Positions 34,565 to 42,681 are shown, numbered from the stretch's first letter. The stretch: DNA of 64,000 nucleotides from DATLLN01 sp963797175 (GCA_963797175.1 CAWCOL010000009.1:372001-436000), one strand, 5' to 3'. Notes: a model not told the origin generated them from the sequence alone. Numbers and translations: made by a program.

Positions 34565-36622
34565 GTGCCCGGAGGACTGAAGACCCTGCTCAAGCACGCC
34601 GACCTGCTCGCAGCGCTGGCCGTGGTTGTCGTGGTCGTGATGATGATGGTCCCGATCCCGGGGCCGATCCTCGACCTGCTGATCACCATCAACATCGCGT
34701 CGGCGCTCGTGATCCTGATCACGACGATGTACATCCGCCGCGCGCTCGACTTCGCCTCGTTCCCCTCACTGCTGCTGCTGACGACGCTGCTGCGGCTGGC
34801 CATCAACGTCAGCGTCACCCGCCTCGTGCTGCTGCACGGCGACGCGGGCGGCGTCATCCACGCGTTCGGCTCGTTCGTCGTGGGCGGCAACGTCCTGGTC
34901 GGGCTGGTCGTCTTCCTGATCCTGGTCGTGATCCAGTTCGTGGTCATCACGAACGGCTCGGGGCGCGTCGCCGAGGTGGCCGCGCGTTTCACCCTGGACG
35001 CGATGCCCGGCAAGCAGATGGCGATCGATGCCGACCTGAACGCCGGCCAGATCACGGACGAGGAGGCGCGGAACCGCCGCGACCAGATCGCCCGCGAGGC
35101 GGACTTCTACGGCGCGATGGACGGTGCGTCGAAGTTCGTCAAGGGCGACGCCATGGCGGGTGTCATGATCGTGGCGATCAACCTGCTGGGCGGCTTCGGG
35201 GTGGGCGTGATCCAGCGCGGCATGAGCTTCGGCGACGCGATGCACACCTTCCCGCTGCTGACGGTCGGCGACGGCCTGGCCGCCCAGATCCCTGCGCTCC
35301 TGATCTCGACCGCGATGGGCATCATCGTCACGCGATCCGGCTCCGACGCCGACCTCGGCACCGACATCACCGGCCAGATCCTCCGCCAGCCGCGGTCGCT
35401 GCAGATCGCGGGCGGCTTCATTCTCGGCATGGCGCTGGTGCCGGGCCTGCCCAAGCTGCCCTTCTTCGTGATCGGCGGCGGCTTCTTCCTGCTGGGCCGG
35501 TCGATGGGCGCGCACCACCGCGCCGAGGCCGAGGCCGGGCTCGAGGCGGCGCGGACGCAGCGCCCCGCCGCGCCCGCCGGCGACGCGGCCGAGACCGCCC
35601 TGGCCATCGATCCGCTGGAGCTGACGATCGGGTTCGGACTGGTGCCGCTGGTCGACCAGCAGTCGGGCGGCCACCTGCTCGCCCGCGTCCGCGTCATCCG
35701 CCGCCAGATCGCGGCAGACCTGGGCATGGTCGTCGCGCCCGTGCGGATCCACGACGACGTCACGCTCGACTCGCACGAGTACGCGATCAAGGTGCGCGGC
35801 ACCGAGGTCGCCCGCGACCGCATCGTGCCGGGGCACAAGCTGGCGATGAACCCGGGCGACGCCGCGCCGGGCATGGCCGGCATTCCCACCATCGAGCCCG
35901 CCTTCGGCCTGCCCGCCGTCTGGATCGAGGAGGGCGCCCAGGCCGAGGCCGAGGCGCTCGGCTACACCGTCGTCGATCCCGAGTCGGTGATCGTCACGCA
36001 CCTGACCGAGACGATCCGGCGCAACGTGGCCGACATCCTGACGCGCCAGGAGACGCGCAAGCTGCTGGACACGCTGAAGGAGTCCAACGCTGCCGCCGTC
36101 GAGGAGGTCGTCCCCGACAAGCTTGGCGTCGGCGAGGTGCAGCGCGTGCTGCAGGCGCTGCTGCGCGAGGGCGTCTCGATCCGCGACCTGGGCACGATCC
36201 TGGAGGCGATCGGCGACCGCGCCGCCTTCACCCGCGACCCGTCGATCCTGGCCGAGTACGCCCGCCAGGCGCTGGCCCGCACCATCACCGGCGGCTACCT
36301 GGACACGGCCGACCAGACGCTGCGCGCGCTCTCGCTCGAGCCGGGGCTGGAGCAGGAGATCGCCGAGGCCGTCACGCAGACCCAGGAGGGCGAGTACCTG
36401 GCGATGGACCCCGATCGCGCCCAGGCGCTGGTGGGGTCGCTGGCCAACCACGTCGAGCGGGCGACCCTCTCCGGCACGCGGCCGGTACTGCTCTGCTCGA
36501 GCCGCATCCGCCGGCACATCCGGCGGTTGATCGAGCAGACCCTGCCCGGCCTCCCGGTCGTGTCGTACAACGAGATCCTTCCCGGCATCCGGGTTGAGAA
36601 CACAGGAGTGGTGAGCGCATGA
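34565..36622 (+). CDS. flhA: Flagellar export platform protein FlhA
   Basis: 685 residues from GTG 34565. Eight membrane helices fill the N-terminal half, with the FHIPEP-region motif GSGRVAEVAARFTLDAMPGK and the loop ITDEEARNRRDQIAREADFY. The C-terminal half is the chaperone-docking cytoplasmic domain. FlhA forms the nonameric ring of the export apparatus. The stop overlaps flhF. Confidence 0.97.
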   Translation: MPGGLKTLLKHADLLAALAVVVVVVMMMVPIPGPILDLLITINIASALVILITTMYIRRALDFASFPSLLLLTTLLRLAINVSVTRLVLLHGDAGGVIHAFGSFVVGGNVLVGLVVFLILVVIQFVVITNGSGRVAEVAARFTLDAMPGKQMAIDADLNAGQITDEEARNRRDQIAREADFYGAMDGASKFVKGDAMAGVMIVAINLLGGFGVGVIQRGMSFGDAMHTFPLLTVGDGLAAQIPALLISTAMGIIVTRSGSDADLGTDITGQILRQPRSLQIAGGFILGMALVPGLPKLPFFVIGGGFFLLGRSMGAHHRAEAEAGLEAARTQRPAAPAGDAAETALAIDPLELTIGFGLVPLVDQQSGGHLLARVRVIRRQIAADLGMVVAPVRIHDDVTLDSHEYAIKVRGTEVARDRIVPGHKLAMNPGDAAPGMAGIPTIEPAFGLPAVWIEEGAQAEAEALGYTVVDPESVIVTHLTETIRRNVADILTRQETRKLLDTLKESNAAAVEEVVPDKLGVGEVQRVLQALLREGVSIRDLGTILEAIGDRAAFTRDPSILAEYARQALARTITGGYLDTADQTLRALSLEPGLEQEIAEAVTQTQEGEYLAMDPDRAQALVGSLANHVERATLSGTRPVLLCSSRIRRHIRRLIEQTLPGLPVVSYNEILPGIRVENTGVVSA

Positions 36623-37842
36623 CAACCGAGACCCGTACCTACCGCGGCGCCACCCTCGAGGAGCTGCTGCCCACCATCCGCACCGAGCTGGGCGACGACG
36701 CGATCATCATCCGTCAGCGCGAGGGCCTGGTCGGCGGCATCGCCGGCTTCTTCGCGAAGCGCTGCGTCGAGGTCGAGGCACAGGCCTCCGCAGCGGCCCG
36801 GATCACGCCGACGGTGCCCGCCAAGAACGTGTTCGACGCCTATGACGATGCGGCCACGACGCCCACGGTCGCGGCGTTCGAGGATGAGCTCGACCGCGCC
36901 GAGGCCGAGTTCCAGCCGATGGTCGAGACGCTGGCCGGCATCCCCGCGGAACAGGCCGCCGAGGAGCCGGCGGCCGCCGCCGAACCGGAGGCCGCCGCGA
37001 TCGAGGAGCCCGAGCCGGCCGCGGACGAGGCGGCGACAGCCGCGAGCGGCGAGCCCGACCCCGTGTTCGACGCCATCGCCGAGCGGCTGGTCACCGCCGG
37101 CATCCCCCGAGGCTCCGCGCAGGCGATCGCCCGCGACGCCGAGCGGGGCATGGCGCCGTTCGACCAGATGGCGACGCCGGAGTCGCTCGTCCGCCGCGCG
37201 CTCGCCCGCGGGATGCGGATCGAGCACGGCTGGAAGACGAAGCGGCGGACGATCGCGCTGATCGGCCCCTCGGGCGCCGGCAAGACGCTGGCCGTGGCGA
37301 GGCTGTGCCACGCCTATGCGATCGGCTCGAAGCTCGAGGTGCGGACGCTCTCGCTGGAGCCGTCGTCGGGCGCCTACCGGCTGGGCCAGCTGACCGAGCA
37401 CCTCGACATCGGCGTGCGCATCGCCGAGACGCCCGAGGCCGCCGCGCGGGCGGCGACCCGGCTGGCCGGCGAGAGCCTGACGGTGGTGGACACGCCTCCC
37501 GTCTCCCCCGCCGATCCTGAGTCGATCGCCGCGCTGGCCGAGCTGCTGGCCGAGGTCAAGCCGGACGAGACGCACCTGGTCGTGCCGGCCACGATGGGCG
37601 CCGAGGCGGCCCGCGCACTGTACGCCGCGGTGGCACCGCACGTGACCGTGTCGCGCATCCTCGTCTCGAAGATCGACGAGGCGCCCTCGCCCGGCGCCGC
37701 GGTCGGCCTCTCATTCGAGCTGAAGAAGCCGCTCTCCTACGTGTCGGAGGGCCGCCGGCCCGCGTCGGGCCTGCGCCCGGCCGACGGCGCCGAGCTGGCC
37801 GCGATGGTGCTGCGGAGCGATGACGGAGGCAACGGCCACTGA
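36619..37842 (+). CDS. flhF: SRP-type GTPase FlhF (divergent)
   Basis: 407 residues: a basic N-terminal segment with TYRGATLEELLPTIRTELG, a long Glu/Ala/Pro-rich linker (about 60-140), then an N and a G domain. P-loop is IGPSGAGKTLAV near residue 215. The usual G3 motif DTAG is replaced by DTPPVSPADP near residue 290, and the G4 region reads ILVSKIDEA. FlhF places the flagellum and helps recruit FliF. The altered G3 suggests changed GTP hydrolysis. No FlhG/MinD-type partner is present downstream. Confidence 0.85.
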   Translation: MTTETRTYRGATLEELLPTIRTELGDDAIIIRQREGLVGGIAGFFAKRCVEVEAQASAAARITPTVPAKNVFDAYDDAATTPTVAAFEDELDRAEAEFQPMVETLAGIPAEQAAEEPAAAAEPEAAAIEEPEPAADEAATAASGEPDPVFDAIAERLVTAGIPRGSAQAIARDAERGMAPFDQMATPESLVRRALARGMRIEHGWKTKRRTIALIGPSGAGKTLAVARLCHAYAIGSKLEVRTLSLEPSSGAYRLGQLTEHLDIGVRIAETPEAAARAATRLAGESLTVVDTPPVSPADPESIAALAELLAEVKPDETHLVVPATMGAEAARALYAAVAPHVTVSRILVSKIDEAPSPGAAVGLSFELKKPLSYVSEGRRPASGLRPADGAELAAMVLRSDDGGNGH

Positions 37843-38153
37843 TGGCGCAGGTCAAGCCCCCGCTGATCCCGCTCACGGAGCACCCCCGCGCGGCCTACGC
37901 GATCCGCCGCACCAAGAGCCTGGTCGGGCTGGGCGGCTTCGCCGTCGCCACGCTCGGCAGCTGGTGGCACGGCGTACCGCTGACGGATGCCCTGTTCCGC
38001 GGCGTCATCGGCGGCGTCGCCGGCTACTTCGTCGGTGGGTTCGCCGGGGTGATCGTCTGGCGCAACCTGCTCCAGTCCGAGGCGCGGCTCGCCGTCGCGC
38101 GTGCGGCCGAGCTGCGGCGCAGGGAACTGGAGCGGCTGCGGAGCGCTGACTGA
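37842..38153 (+). CDS. Small membrane protein of the flagellar operon, unknown
   Basis: 103 residues, not recognised. Two hydrophobic segments (about 28-42 and 53-72), the second Gly-rich (GVIGGVAGYFVGGFAGVIVW), then a basic C-terminal helix (ARAAELRRRELERL). It overlaps the flhF stop and the next gene by single bases, so it is translated as part of the flhA-flhF operon. It occupies the position of flhG in many genomes but has no ATPase motif. Confidence 0.65.
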   Translation: MAQVKPPLIPLTEHPRAAYAIRRTKSLVGLGGFAVATLGSWWHGVPLTDALFRGVIGGVAGYFVGGFAGVIVWRNLLQSEARLAVARAAELRRRELERLRSAD

Positions 38154-38341
38154 TGATCGACCCGCTGCGTCCCCACTCTCCGCTCGATCCGGTGCGCCCG
38201 GCAGTCCCGCCGGTGCGGCCGTCGCGCGAGGAGCAGGGTGAGGAGCAGCGGAAGGGCCAGCGCAGCCGGGATGAGGACGTCCCGGACGACGACGATGAGC
38301 TGGGCGAGGACGGCCTGCCGCACATCGACGTCCGCGCCTAG
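38153..38341 (+). CDS. Small charged protein, unknown
   Basis: 62 residues, not recognised: a Pro-rich N terminus (HSPLDPVRPAVPPVRP) followed by a highly acidic tail (DEDVPDDDDELGEDG). It starts on the stop codon of the preceding gene, which supports coding. It is likely disordered. It is the last gene before the flagellin promoter. Confidence 0.5.
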   Translation: MIDPLRPHSPLDPVRPAVPPVRPSREEQGEEQRKGQRSRDEDVPDDDDELGEDGLPHIDVRA

Positions 38342-38375
38342 TTCCCGCCCGACGCTTGCAGATCGTTCCGTACGC

Positions 38376-38402
38376 TCAACCCGAGTGTGCGCCGGCCGAT
38401 AA
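38376..38402 (+). promoter_or_regulatory. Sigma-28-type promoter of flagellin 1
   Basis: TCAA at 38376-38379, 15 bases, GCCGATAA at 38395-38402. The leader to the ATG is about 63 bases and contains AAGGAGG at the proper distance. This is one of the best matches in the window. Confidence 0.88.
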
Positions 38403-38471
38403 CAGGGATGCACGACCGAGGCCCGCATGGACGCGATGCCTCGTGGGACCCCCGTCTTCAAGGAGGAAGCA

Positions 38472-39287
38472 ATGTCCCTTCGTATCCAGACCAACGTCGA
38501 GGCGGCGAACGCTCACCGCTATCTGACCCACACTTCGGACATGCTGTCGAAGTCGATGGAGAAGCTGTCGTCGGGCTACCGCATCAACCGCGCGGCGGAC
38601 GACGCTGCCGGCCTGGCCATCAGCCAGAAGCTGCAGGCCCAGATCGGTGGCCTCGACCAGGCCCAGCGCAACGCGCAGGACGGCGTCAGCCTGGTGCAGA
38701 CCGCGGAAGGCGCAATGGCCGAGGTGCACTCGATGCTGCAGCGCGTCCGTGACCTGGCCGTGCAGTACAACAACGGCACCCTGAGCACCAGCGACAAGGC
38801 CAGCATCACCGCCGAGGTCGCCCAGCTCTGCTCGGAGATCAGCGCGATCGGCAGCAACACGACGTTCAACGGCATCGCCCTGCTGACCGGCTCCGGCTCG
38901 ATCACCTTCCAGGTCGGCGCCGAGGACGGCGAGACCCTCAGCGTCAGCGCCGTCGCCCTGTTCGGCAGCGGTTCCAGCTACGCCGTGGACTCCTCGATCT
39001 TCAACTTCGGCACCACCGTCACGCTGGCGTCGATCGACGGCGCGATCCAGAACGTCTCCACCGACCGCTCCACCTTCGGCTCGGTGCAGAACCGGATCGA
39101 GCACACGCTCAACAACCTCGCCAACTACGAGGAGAACCTGACCAGCGCCAACAGCCGCATCCAGGATGTGGACATGGCATCGGAGATGGTCAACTTCACC
39201 AAGCTCCAGGTCCTCCAGCAGGCCGGCACCGCGATGCTCGCACAGGCCAACCAGGCCCCCCAGAGCGTCCTCCAGCTCCTGCGCTAG
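38472..39287 (+). CDS. fliC: Flagellin 1
   Basis: 271 residues from ATG 38472 after AAGGAGG. D0/D1 domains only: N-terminal SLRIQTNVEAANAHRYL, KLSSGYRINRAADDAAGLAI, and C-terminal NRIEHTLNNLANYEENLTSA with the terminal QAPQSVLQLLR. The variable middle is very short, as in small flagellins. It differs from flagellin 2 at only three residues (20, 23 and 24). FliS at 8068 should bind its C terminus. It is followed by a strong terminator. Confidence 0.97.
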   Translation: MSLRIQTNVEAANAHRYLTHTSDMLSKSMEKLSSGYRINRAADDAAGLAISQKLQAQIGGLDQAQRNAQDGVSLVQTAEGAMAEVHSMLQRVRDLAVQYNNGTLSTSDKASITAEVAQLCSEISAIGSNTTFNGIALLTGSGSITFQVGAEDGETLSVSAVALFGSGSSYAVDSSIFNFGTTVTLASIDGAIQNVSTDRSTFGSVQNRIEHTLNNLANYEENLTSANSRIQDVDMASEMVNFTKLQVLQQAGTAMLAQANQAPQSVLQLLR

Positions 39288-39322
39288 TACCACCGCGAGA
39301 CAATCACATAGGGACGACAGCG

Positions 39323-39350
39323 GAGAGGCCGCCCTTCGGGGCGGCCTCTC
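39323..39350 (+). terminator. Terminator of flagellin 1
   Basis: A 12-base perfect stem, GAGAGGCCGCCC with GGGCGGCCTCTC, around a TTCG tetraloop, followed by TCGTTAACG. It ends transcription 36 bp after the flagellin 1 stop codon. Confidence 0.85.
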
Positions 39351-39364
39351 TCGTTAACGATCAG

Positions 39365-39520
39365 AAGCCCAACCGGCGCCAAGGAGTGTCGGGCTCCGTG
39401 CCTGGCACGTCCCTCCACCATGTGGGGCAGCAACGGCAGGGCCGGTGCCAGGCTCGGTACCGGACACGCCAAGGTGGTCCACCGGCGCCACGGTCAGGAG
39501 CCCAACCCTCGCGTTCGAGG
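39365..39520 (+). repeat. Dispersed palindromic element, copy B
   Basis: Between flagellin 1 and the CHAP hydrolase, which converge. The arms at 39386-39408 and 39445-39467 are 23 bases each and complementary at about 19 positions (GTGTCGGGCT... and ...ACCGGACAC). It is followed by GGTGGTCCACCGGCGCCACG and a CAGGAGCCCAACCC block as in the other copies. Confidence 0.75.
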
Positions 39521-39531
39521 AACCGCGAAGG

Positions 39532-40134
39532 CTACAGGCGGACGAAGCCGGTGGCTTCGGACACGCTGTGCGTGCGGCGGTGGACGCCGTCCGTCGTGTT
39601 GCCCTCGACGGTGGTCAGCGTGCCGTCGGGGTTGACCGACTCGACGATGCCGACGTGGCGCGTGCCGAACAGGATCAGCTCGCCAGGGGCGGGCTGCGTC
39701 GTGAAGCGGCCGGTGCGCTGCGCCCACGAGGTGATGCCCGCGACGGAGCCGAGGCCTGCGCCGCCGTCGCCGATCGGCGTGCCCGCCTGAGCGGCGCACC
39801 AGGAGACGAAGTAGGCGCACCAGGGCGCGCCGGCGTAGGAGCCGGAGACGGCGCTGCGGTACTTGGCGATGTCCGGGCCGTCGTTCGATCCGGGCGGCTG
39901 CTCCGTGACGCCGAGCTGCGTCTCGGCCACCGAGAGCGTGCGCATGCCCGCGTCACCCTCACCGCTTCCGGTCACGGCGGATTGGGTGGCCGCGGCGCGC
40001 TGGAGCGCAGTGCCGAAGGTCGATCCGGAAGCCCCGGCGGCGGCGGTGCTCGCGGCCGCCGTCTGCGGCTGGTCGATCTGCTGGATCATGCTCTGGATCT
40101 GGTCGACCCGCGAGACCGCGTCGGAGAAACTCAT
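39532..40134 (-). CDS. Flagellum-associated CHAP-domain murein hydrolase
   Basis: 200 residues. The CHAP/NlpC-type catalytic Cys is in APWCAYFVSWCAAQAG and the His in GTRHVGIVESV, near residues 108 and 161. There is no signal peptide. The N terminus (MSFSDAVSRVDQIQSMI) matches the start of the flagellar lytic transglycosylase at 22963, suggesting a shared export or docking segment. ATG 40134 lies eight bases after a sigma-28-type -10 element. It probably remodels peptidoglycan during flagellar growth or filament emergence. Confidence 0.82.
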   Translation of the reverse strand: MSFSDAVSRVDQIQSMIQQIDQPQTAAASTAAAGASGSTFGTALQRAAATQSAVTGSGEGDAGMRTLSVAETQLGVTEQPPGSNDGPDIAKYRSAVSGSYAGAPWCAYFVSWCAAQAGTPIGDGGAGLGSVAGITSWAQRTGRFTTQPAPGELILFGTRHVGIVESVNPDGTLTTVEGNTTDGVHRRTHSVSEATGFVRL

Positions 40135-40142
40135 CAGTCACG

Positions 40143-40169
40143 TAATCGACGCCGAACGGGCGCGCTTGA
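40143..40169 (-). promoter_or_regulatory. Sigma-28-type promoter of the CHAP hydrolase
   Basis: On the minus strand TCAA (40169-40166), 15 bases, GTCGATTA (40150-40143). The gene's ATG at 40134 is eight bases downstream, so the transcript would be practically leaderless. Confidence 0.75.
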
Positions 40170-40227
40170 TCCGCTCCCCGTCGGTCGCCTTTGACATGCA
40201 GCCGTTTGGCTGCCTATACTCCCACCC

Positions 40228-41058
40228 ATGCGCAAGGCAGACGAGACAGTTGACGTCTTCCGGGCACTGGCCGACCCGGGCCGGCGCCGGCTGCTCGACA
40301 GCCTGAACGCCCGCAACGGGCAGAACCTGGGCGAGCTCTGTTCGGAGCTCGACATGGCCCGGCAGTCGGTCAGCAAGCACCTGGCGGTACTCGAGGCCGC
40401 CAACCTGGTGACGACGATGCGGCGCGGCCGCGAGAAGCTCCACTACCTCAACGCCGAGCCGATCAACGCCATCGCCGACCGCTGGATCACCCAGTACGAC
40501 CGCGGGCGCGTCCGCGCGCTTGCCGACCTGAAAACCGCACTGGAGGTACCCACGATGCGTCCTGAGTTCGTCTACACGACCTACATCACCACGACCCCCG
40601 AGCAGCTGTGGAAGGCCCTCACCGAACCGGCCTTCACCCGCCGCTACTGGGGCATGCACTTCGATACCGACTGGGAGGCCGGCTCCGGGATGACCTGGCA
40701 CTGGGAGGACGACGTCACCGTCGCCGACCCCGACCAGGTCGTGGTCGAGTCGGATCCGTACCGCCGGCTGAGCTACACCTGGCACACGTTCACCCCCGAG
40801 CTGGGCCGCAAGTTCGACTTCAGCGACGAGTTCATCGCGGCCGCGGCGGCGGAGCAGCGGTCGCGTGTCGCGTTCGAACTGGAGCCGCACGGCGACACGG
40901 TCAAGCTGACCGTCGTGCACGGCGACTTCGGTGAGGGCAGCGTGATCCAGACCAGCATCAGCGGCGGCTGGCCGATCGTGCTCTCGAACCTGAAGACGCT
41001 GCTGGAGACGGGCGACGTGCGCCGAACGCGTCGCGAGGGCCAGGAGGTCACCGCGTAG
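40228..41058 (+). CDS. ArsR-family regulator fused to an SRPBCC (AHSA1-like) domain
   Basis: 276 residues. An ArsR-type winged helix fills about 1-90 (VFRALADPGRRRLLDSL, ELDMARQSVSKHLAVLEAAN, GREKLHYLNAEPI). An activator-of-Hsp90-like SRPBCC domain fills about 115-255 (ATPEQLWKALTEP-like TTPEQLWKALTEPAFTRRYW, TWHWEDD). This fusion is a known class of ligand-binding repressors, ligand unknown. It lies alone between the divergent CHAP gene and flagellin 2, without a flagellar family role; it may be a passenger or a local regulator. Confidence 0.85.
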   Translation: MRKADETVDVFRALADPGRRRLLDSLNARNGQNLGELCSELDMARQSVSKHLAVLEAANLVTTMRRGREKLHYLNAEPINAIADRWITQYDRGRVRALADLKTALEVPTMRPEFVYTTYITTTPEQLWKALTEPAFTRRYWGMHFDTDWEAGSGMTWHWEDDVTVADPDQVVVESDPYRRLSYTWHTFTPELGRKFDFSDEFIAAAAAEQRSRVAFELEPHGDTVKLTVVHGDFGEGSVIQTSISGGWPIVLSNLKTLLETGDVRRTRREGQEVTA

Positions 41059-41131
41059 CCCACCCACGACCGGACGGGCCGGTGGCGCACCGGCGCCGGC
41101 CCGTCCGCAACTTTCACACACGAAGATACGC

Positions 41132-41158
41132 TCAACTTTGATTGCTTCCCGACGATTA
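41132..41158 (+). promoter_or_regulatory. Sigma-28-type promoter of flagellin 2
   Basis: TCAA at 41132-41135, 15 bases, GACGATTA at 41151-41158. The leader and AAGGAGG before the ATG resemble those of flagellin 1, but the promoter sequences differ. Confidence 0.85.
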
Positions 41159-41239
41159 CAGGGACTGCCGGCAGAAGGATCTGCCGCACCCGGCTCGCAG
41201 GACGCGAGCCGGAGGGACCCCGTCTTCAAGGAGGAAGCA

Positions 41240-42055
41240 ATGTCCCTTCGTATCCAGACCAACGTCGAGGCGGCGAACGCTCACCGCTATCTGACGAACA
41301 CGTCGAACCAGCTCTCCAAGTCGATGGAGAAGCTGTCGTCGGGCTACCGCATCAACCGCGCGGCGGACGACGCTGCCGGCCTGGCCATCAGCCAGAAGCT
41401 GCAGGCCCAGATCGGTGGCCTCGACCAGGCCCAGCGCAACGCGCAGGACGGCGTCAGCCTGGTGCAGACCGCGGAAGGCGCAATGGCCGAGGTGCACTCG
41501 ATGCTGCAGCGCGTCCGTGACCTGGCCGTGCAGTACAACAACGGCACCCTGAGCACCAGCGACAAGGCCAGCATCACCGCCGAGGTCGCCCAGCTCTGCT
41601 CGGAGATCAGCGCGATCGGCAGCAACACGACGTTCAACGGCATCGCCCTGCTGACCGGCTCCGGCTCGATCACCTTCCAGGTCGGCGCCGAGGACGGCGA
41701 GACCCTCAGCGTCAGCGCCGTCGCCCTGTTCGGCAGCGGTTCCAGCTACGCCGTGGACTCCTCGATCTTCAACTTCGGCACCACCGTCACGCTGGCGTCG
41801 ATCGACGGCGCGATCCAGAACGTCTCCACCGACCGCTCCACCTTCGGCTCGGTGCAGAACCGGATCGAGCACACGCTCAACAACCTCGCCAACTACGAGG
41901 AGAACCTGACCAGCGCCAACAGCCGCATCCAGGATGTGGACATGGCATCGGAGATGGTCAACTTCACCAAGCTCCAGGTCCTCCAGCAGGCCGGCACCGC
42001 GATGCTCGCACAGGCCAACCAGGCCCCCCAGAGCGTCCTCCAGCTCCTGCGCTAG
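41240..42055 (+). CDS. fliC2: Flagellin 2
   Basis: 271 residues, same length and composition as flagellin 1, with only residues 20, 23 and 24 changed (N, N, Q instead of H, D, M). The DNA seems identical from about 25 bases before the ATG through the stop, apart from an eight-base cluster in codons 19-26. Both copies should co-assemble. It has its own sigma-28-type promoter and terminators. The near identity implies recent duplication or gene conversion. Confidence 0.97.
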   Translation: MSLRIQTNVEAANAHRYLTNTSNQLSKSMEKLSSGYRINRAADDAAGLAISQKLQAQIGGLDQAQRNAQDGVSLVQTAEGAMAEVHSMLQRVRDLAVQYNNGTLSTSDKASITAEVAQLCSEISAIGSNTTFNGIALLTGSGSITFQVGAEDGETLSVSAVALFGSGSSYAVDSSIFNFGTTVTLASIDGAIQNVSTDRSTFGSVQNRIEHTLNNLANYEENLTSANSRIQDVDMASEMVNFTKLQVLQQAGTAMLAQANQAPQSVLQLLR

Positions 42056-42080
42056 TAGCGACAAGACGCGCGCCTGGAAA

Positions 42081-42111
42081 CGGGGGCCGGACCTGCTCGG
42101 GCCGGCCCCCG
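42081..42111 (+). terminator. First terminator of flagellin 2
   Basis: CGGGGGCCGG (42081-42090) pairs with CCGGCCCCCG (42102-42111) across an 11-base loop, 25 bp after the stop codon. No U tract follows. Confidence 0.65.
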
Positions 42112-42145
42112 TGGCTCCCAGACCACCAAAGCCCAGGCCGCATCA

Positions 42146-42180
42146 GGGGCCCGATCTCCCTCCTCGGGGGATCGGGCCCC
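42146..42180 (+). terminator. Second terminator of flagellin 2
   Basis: GGGGCCCGATC (42146-42156) pairs perfectly with GATCGGGCCCC (42170-42180); the loop forms an inner CCC/GGG pair. With the first hairpin this makes a tandem terminator, the same kind of strong end as flagellin 1. Confidence 0.65.
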
Positions 42181-42231
42181 GAACACGTTAAGGGGCGGGT
42201 CAGGCGAGGTCGGGCGACTGACCGGGGGGCG

Positions 42232-42411
42232 TGGGCGGGGTTGGGTCGGCGAGGGTTGGGCTCCTGAGCGTGGCGCCGGTGGACCACCCTGGAGGGTCAG
42301 GCACCGATTCCTGGCACCGACACGGTTCGCTGTGGGCGCTCGGCAGGTGGTCGAACCGGAGCCAGGCACGGAGCCTGACCCTCGGGTTCGCAGGTTGGGC
42401 TCCTGACGGTG
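42232..42411 (-). repeat. Dispersed palindromic element, copy C
   Basis: Inverted relative to copies A and B. AGGGTCAGGC (42293-42302) pairs with GCCTGACCCT (42373-42382). It is flanked on the left by GGTTGGGCTCCTGAGCGTGG and on the right by GGTTGGGCTCCTGACGGTGG, which are the reverse of the CCAACC block in copy A. It lies between convergent flagellins 2 and 3. Confidence 0.7.
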
Positions 42412-42412
42412 G

Positions 42413-42572
42413 CGCATGAGCGGGGGGTTGGGTCGGCCACGGTCGGGGCACTGACCGTGGCGCCGGTGGACCACCACGCCGTGTCCGGCACCGACCTGAC
42501 CCGTTCGTGTCTCTTGGTCGCCTCTCGACGTGCCGGACACTCGGTGGCGCCAGGTTGGGCTCCTGACGGTAT
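42413..42572 (-). repeat. Dispersed palindromic element, copy D
   Basis: Close reverse complement of copy A over about 140 bp. Perfect arms GTGTCCGGCAC (42481-42491) and GTGCCGGACAC (42530-42540), and the loop shares the run TCTCTTGGTCGCC with copy A. It is adjacent to copy C, filling the 650-bp gap between flagellins 2 and 3. Bases 42181-42231 and 42573-42647 show nothing else recognisable. Confidence 0.75.
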
Positions 42573-42647
42573 CGTCACGCCTTCGTCAACCGACCGTCAG
42601 GGAACGCCGGATCGGCCGCGCTCGGGGCCCGCGGCGCTTAACGAGAA

Positions 42648-42681
42648 CGGCCCCGCCTCCGCCGAAGCGGAGACGAGGCCG
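42648..42681 (-). terminator. Terminator of flagellin 3
   Basis: On the minus strand, two 15-base arms (13 pairs) around a TTCG loop, then TTCTCGTTAA. It is 25 bp beyond the flagellin 3 stop codon and resembles the flagellin 1 terminator in loop and tail. Confidence 0.7.

Noticed and set aside
34766..36625. 619-residue minus-strand frame opposite flhA
   Set aside because: Shadow frame; FlhA on the plus strand is unmistakable.
29749..42572. Insertion sequence remnants
   Set aside because: No transposase frame, no clear target duplications, copies too short; kept as a dispersed repeat.
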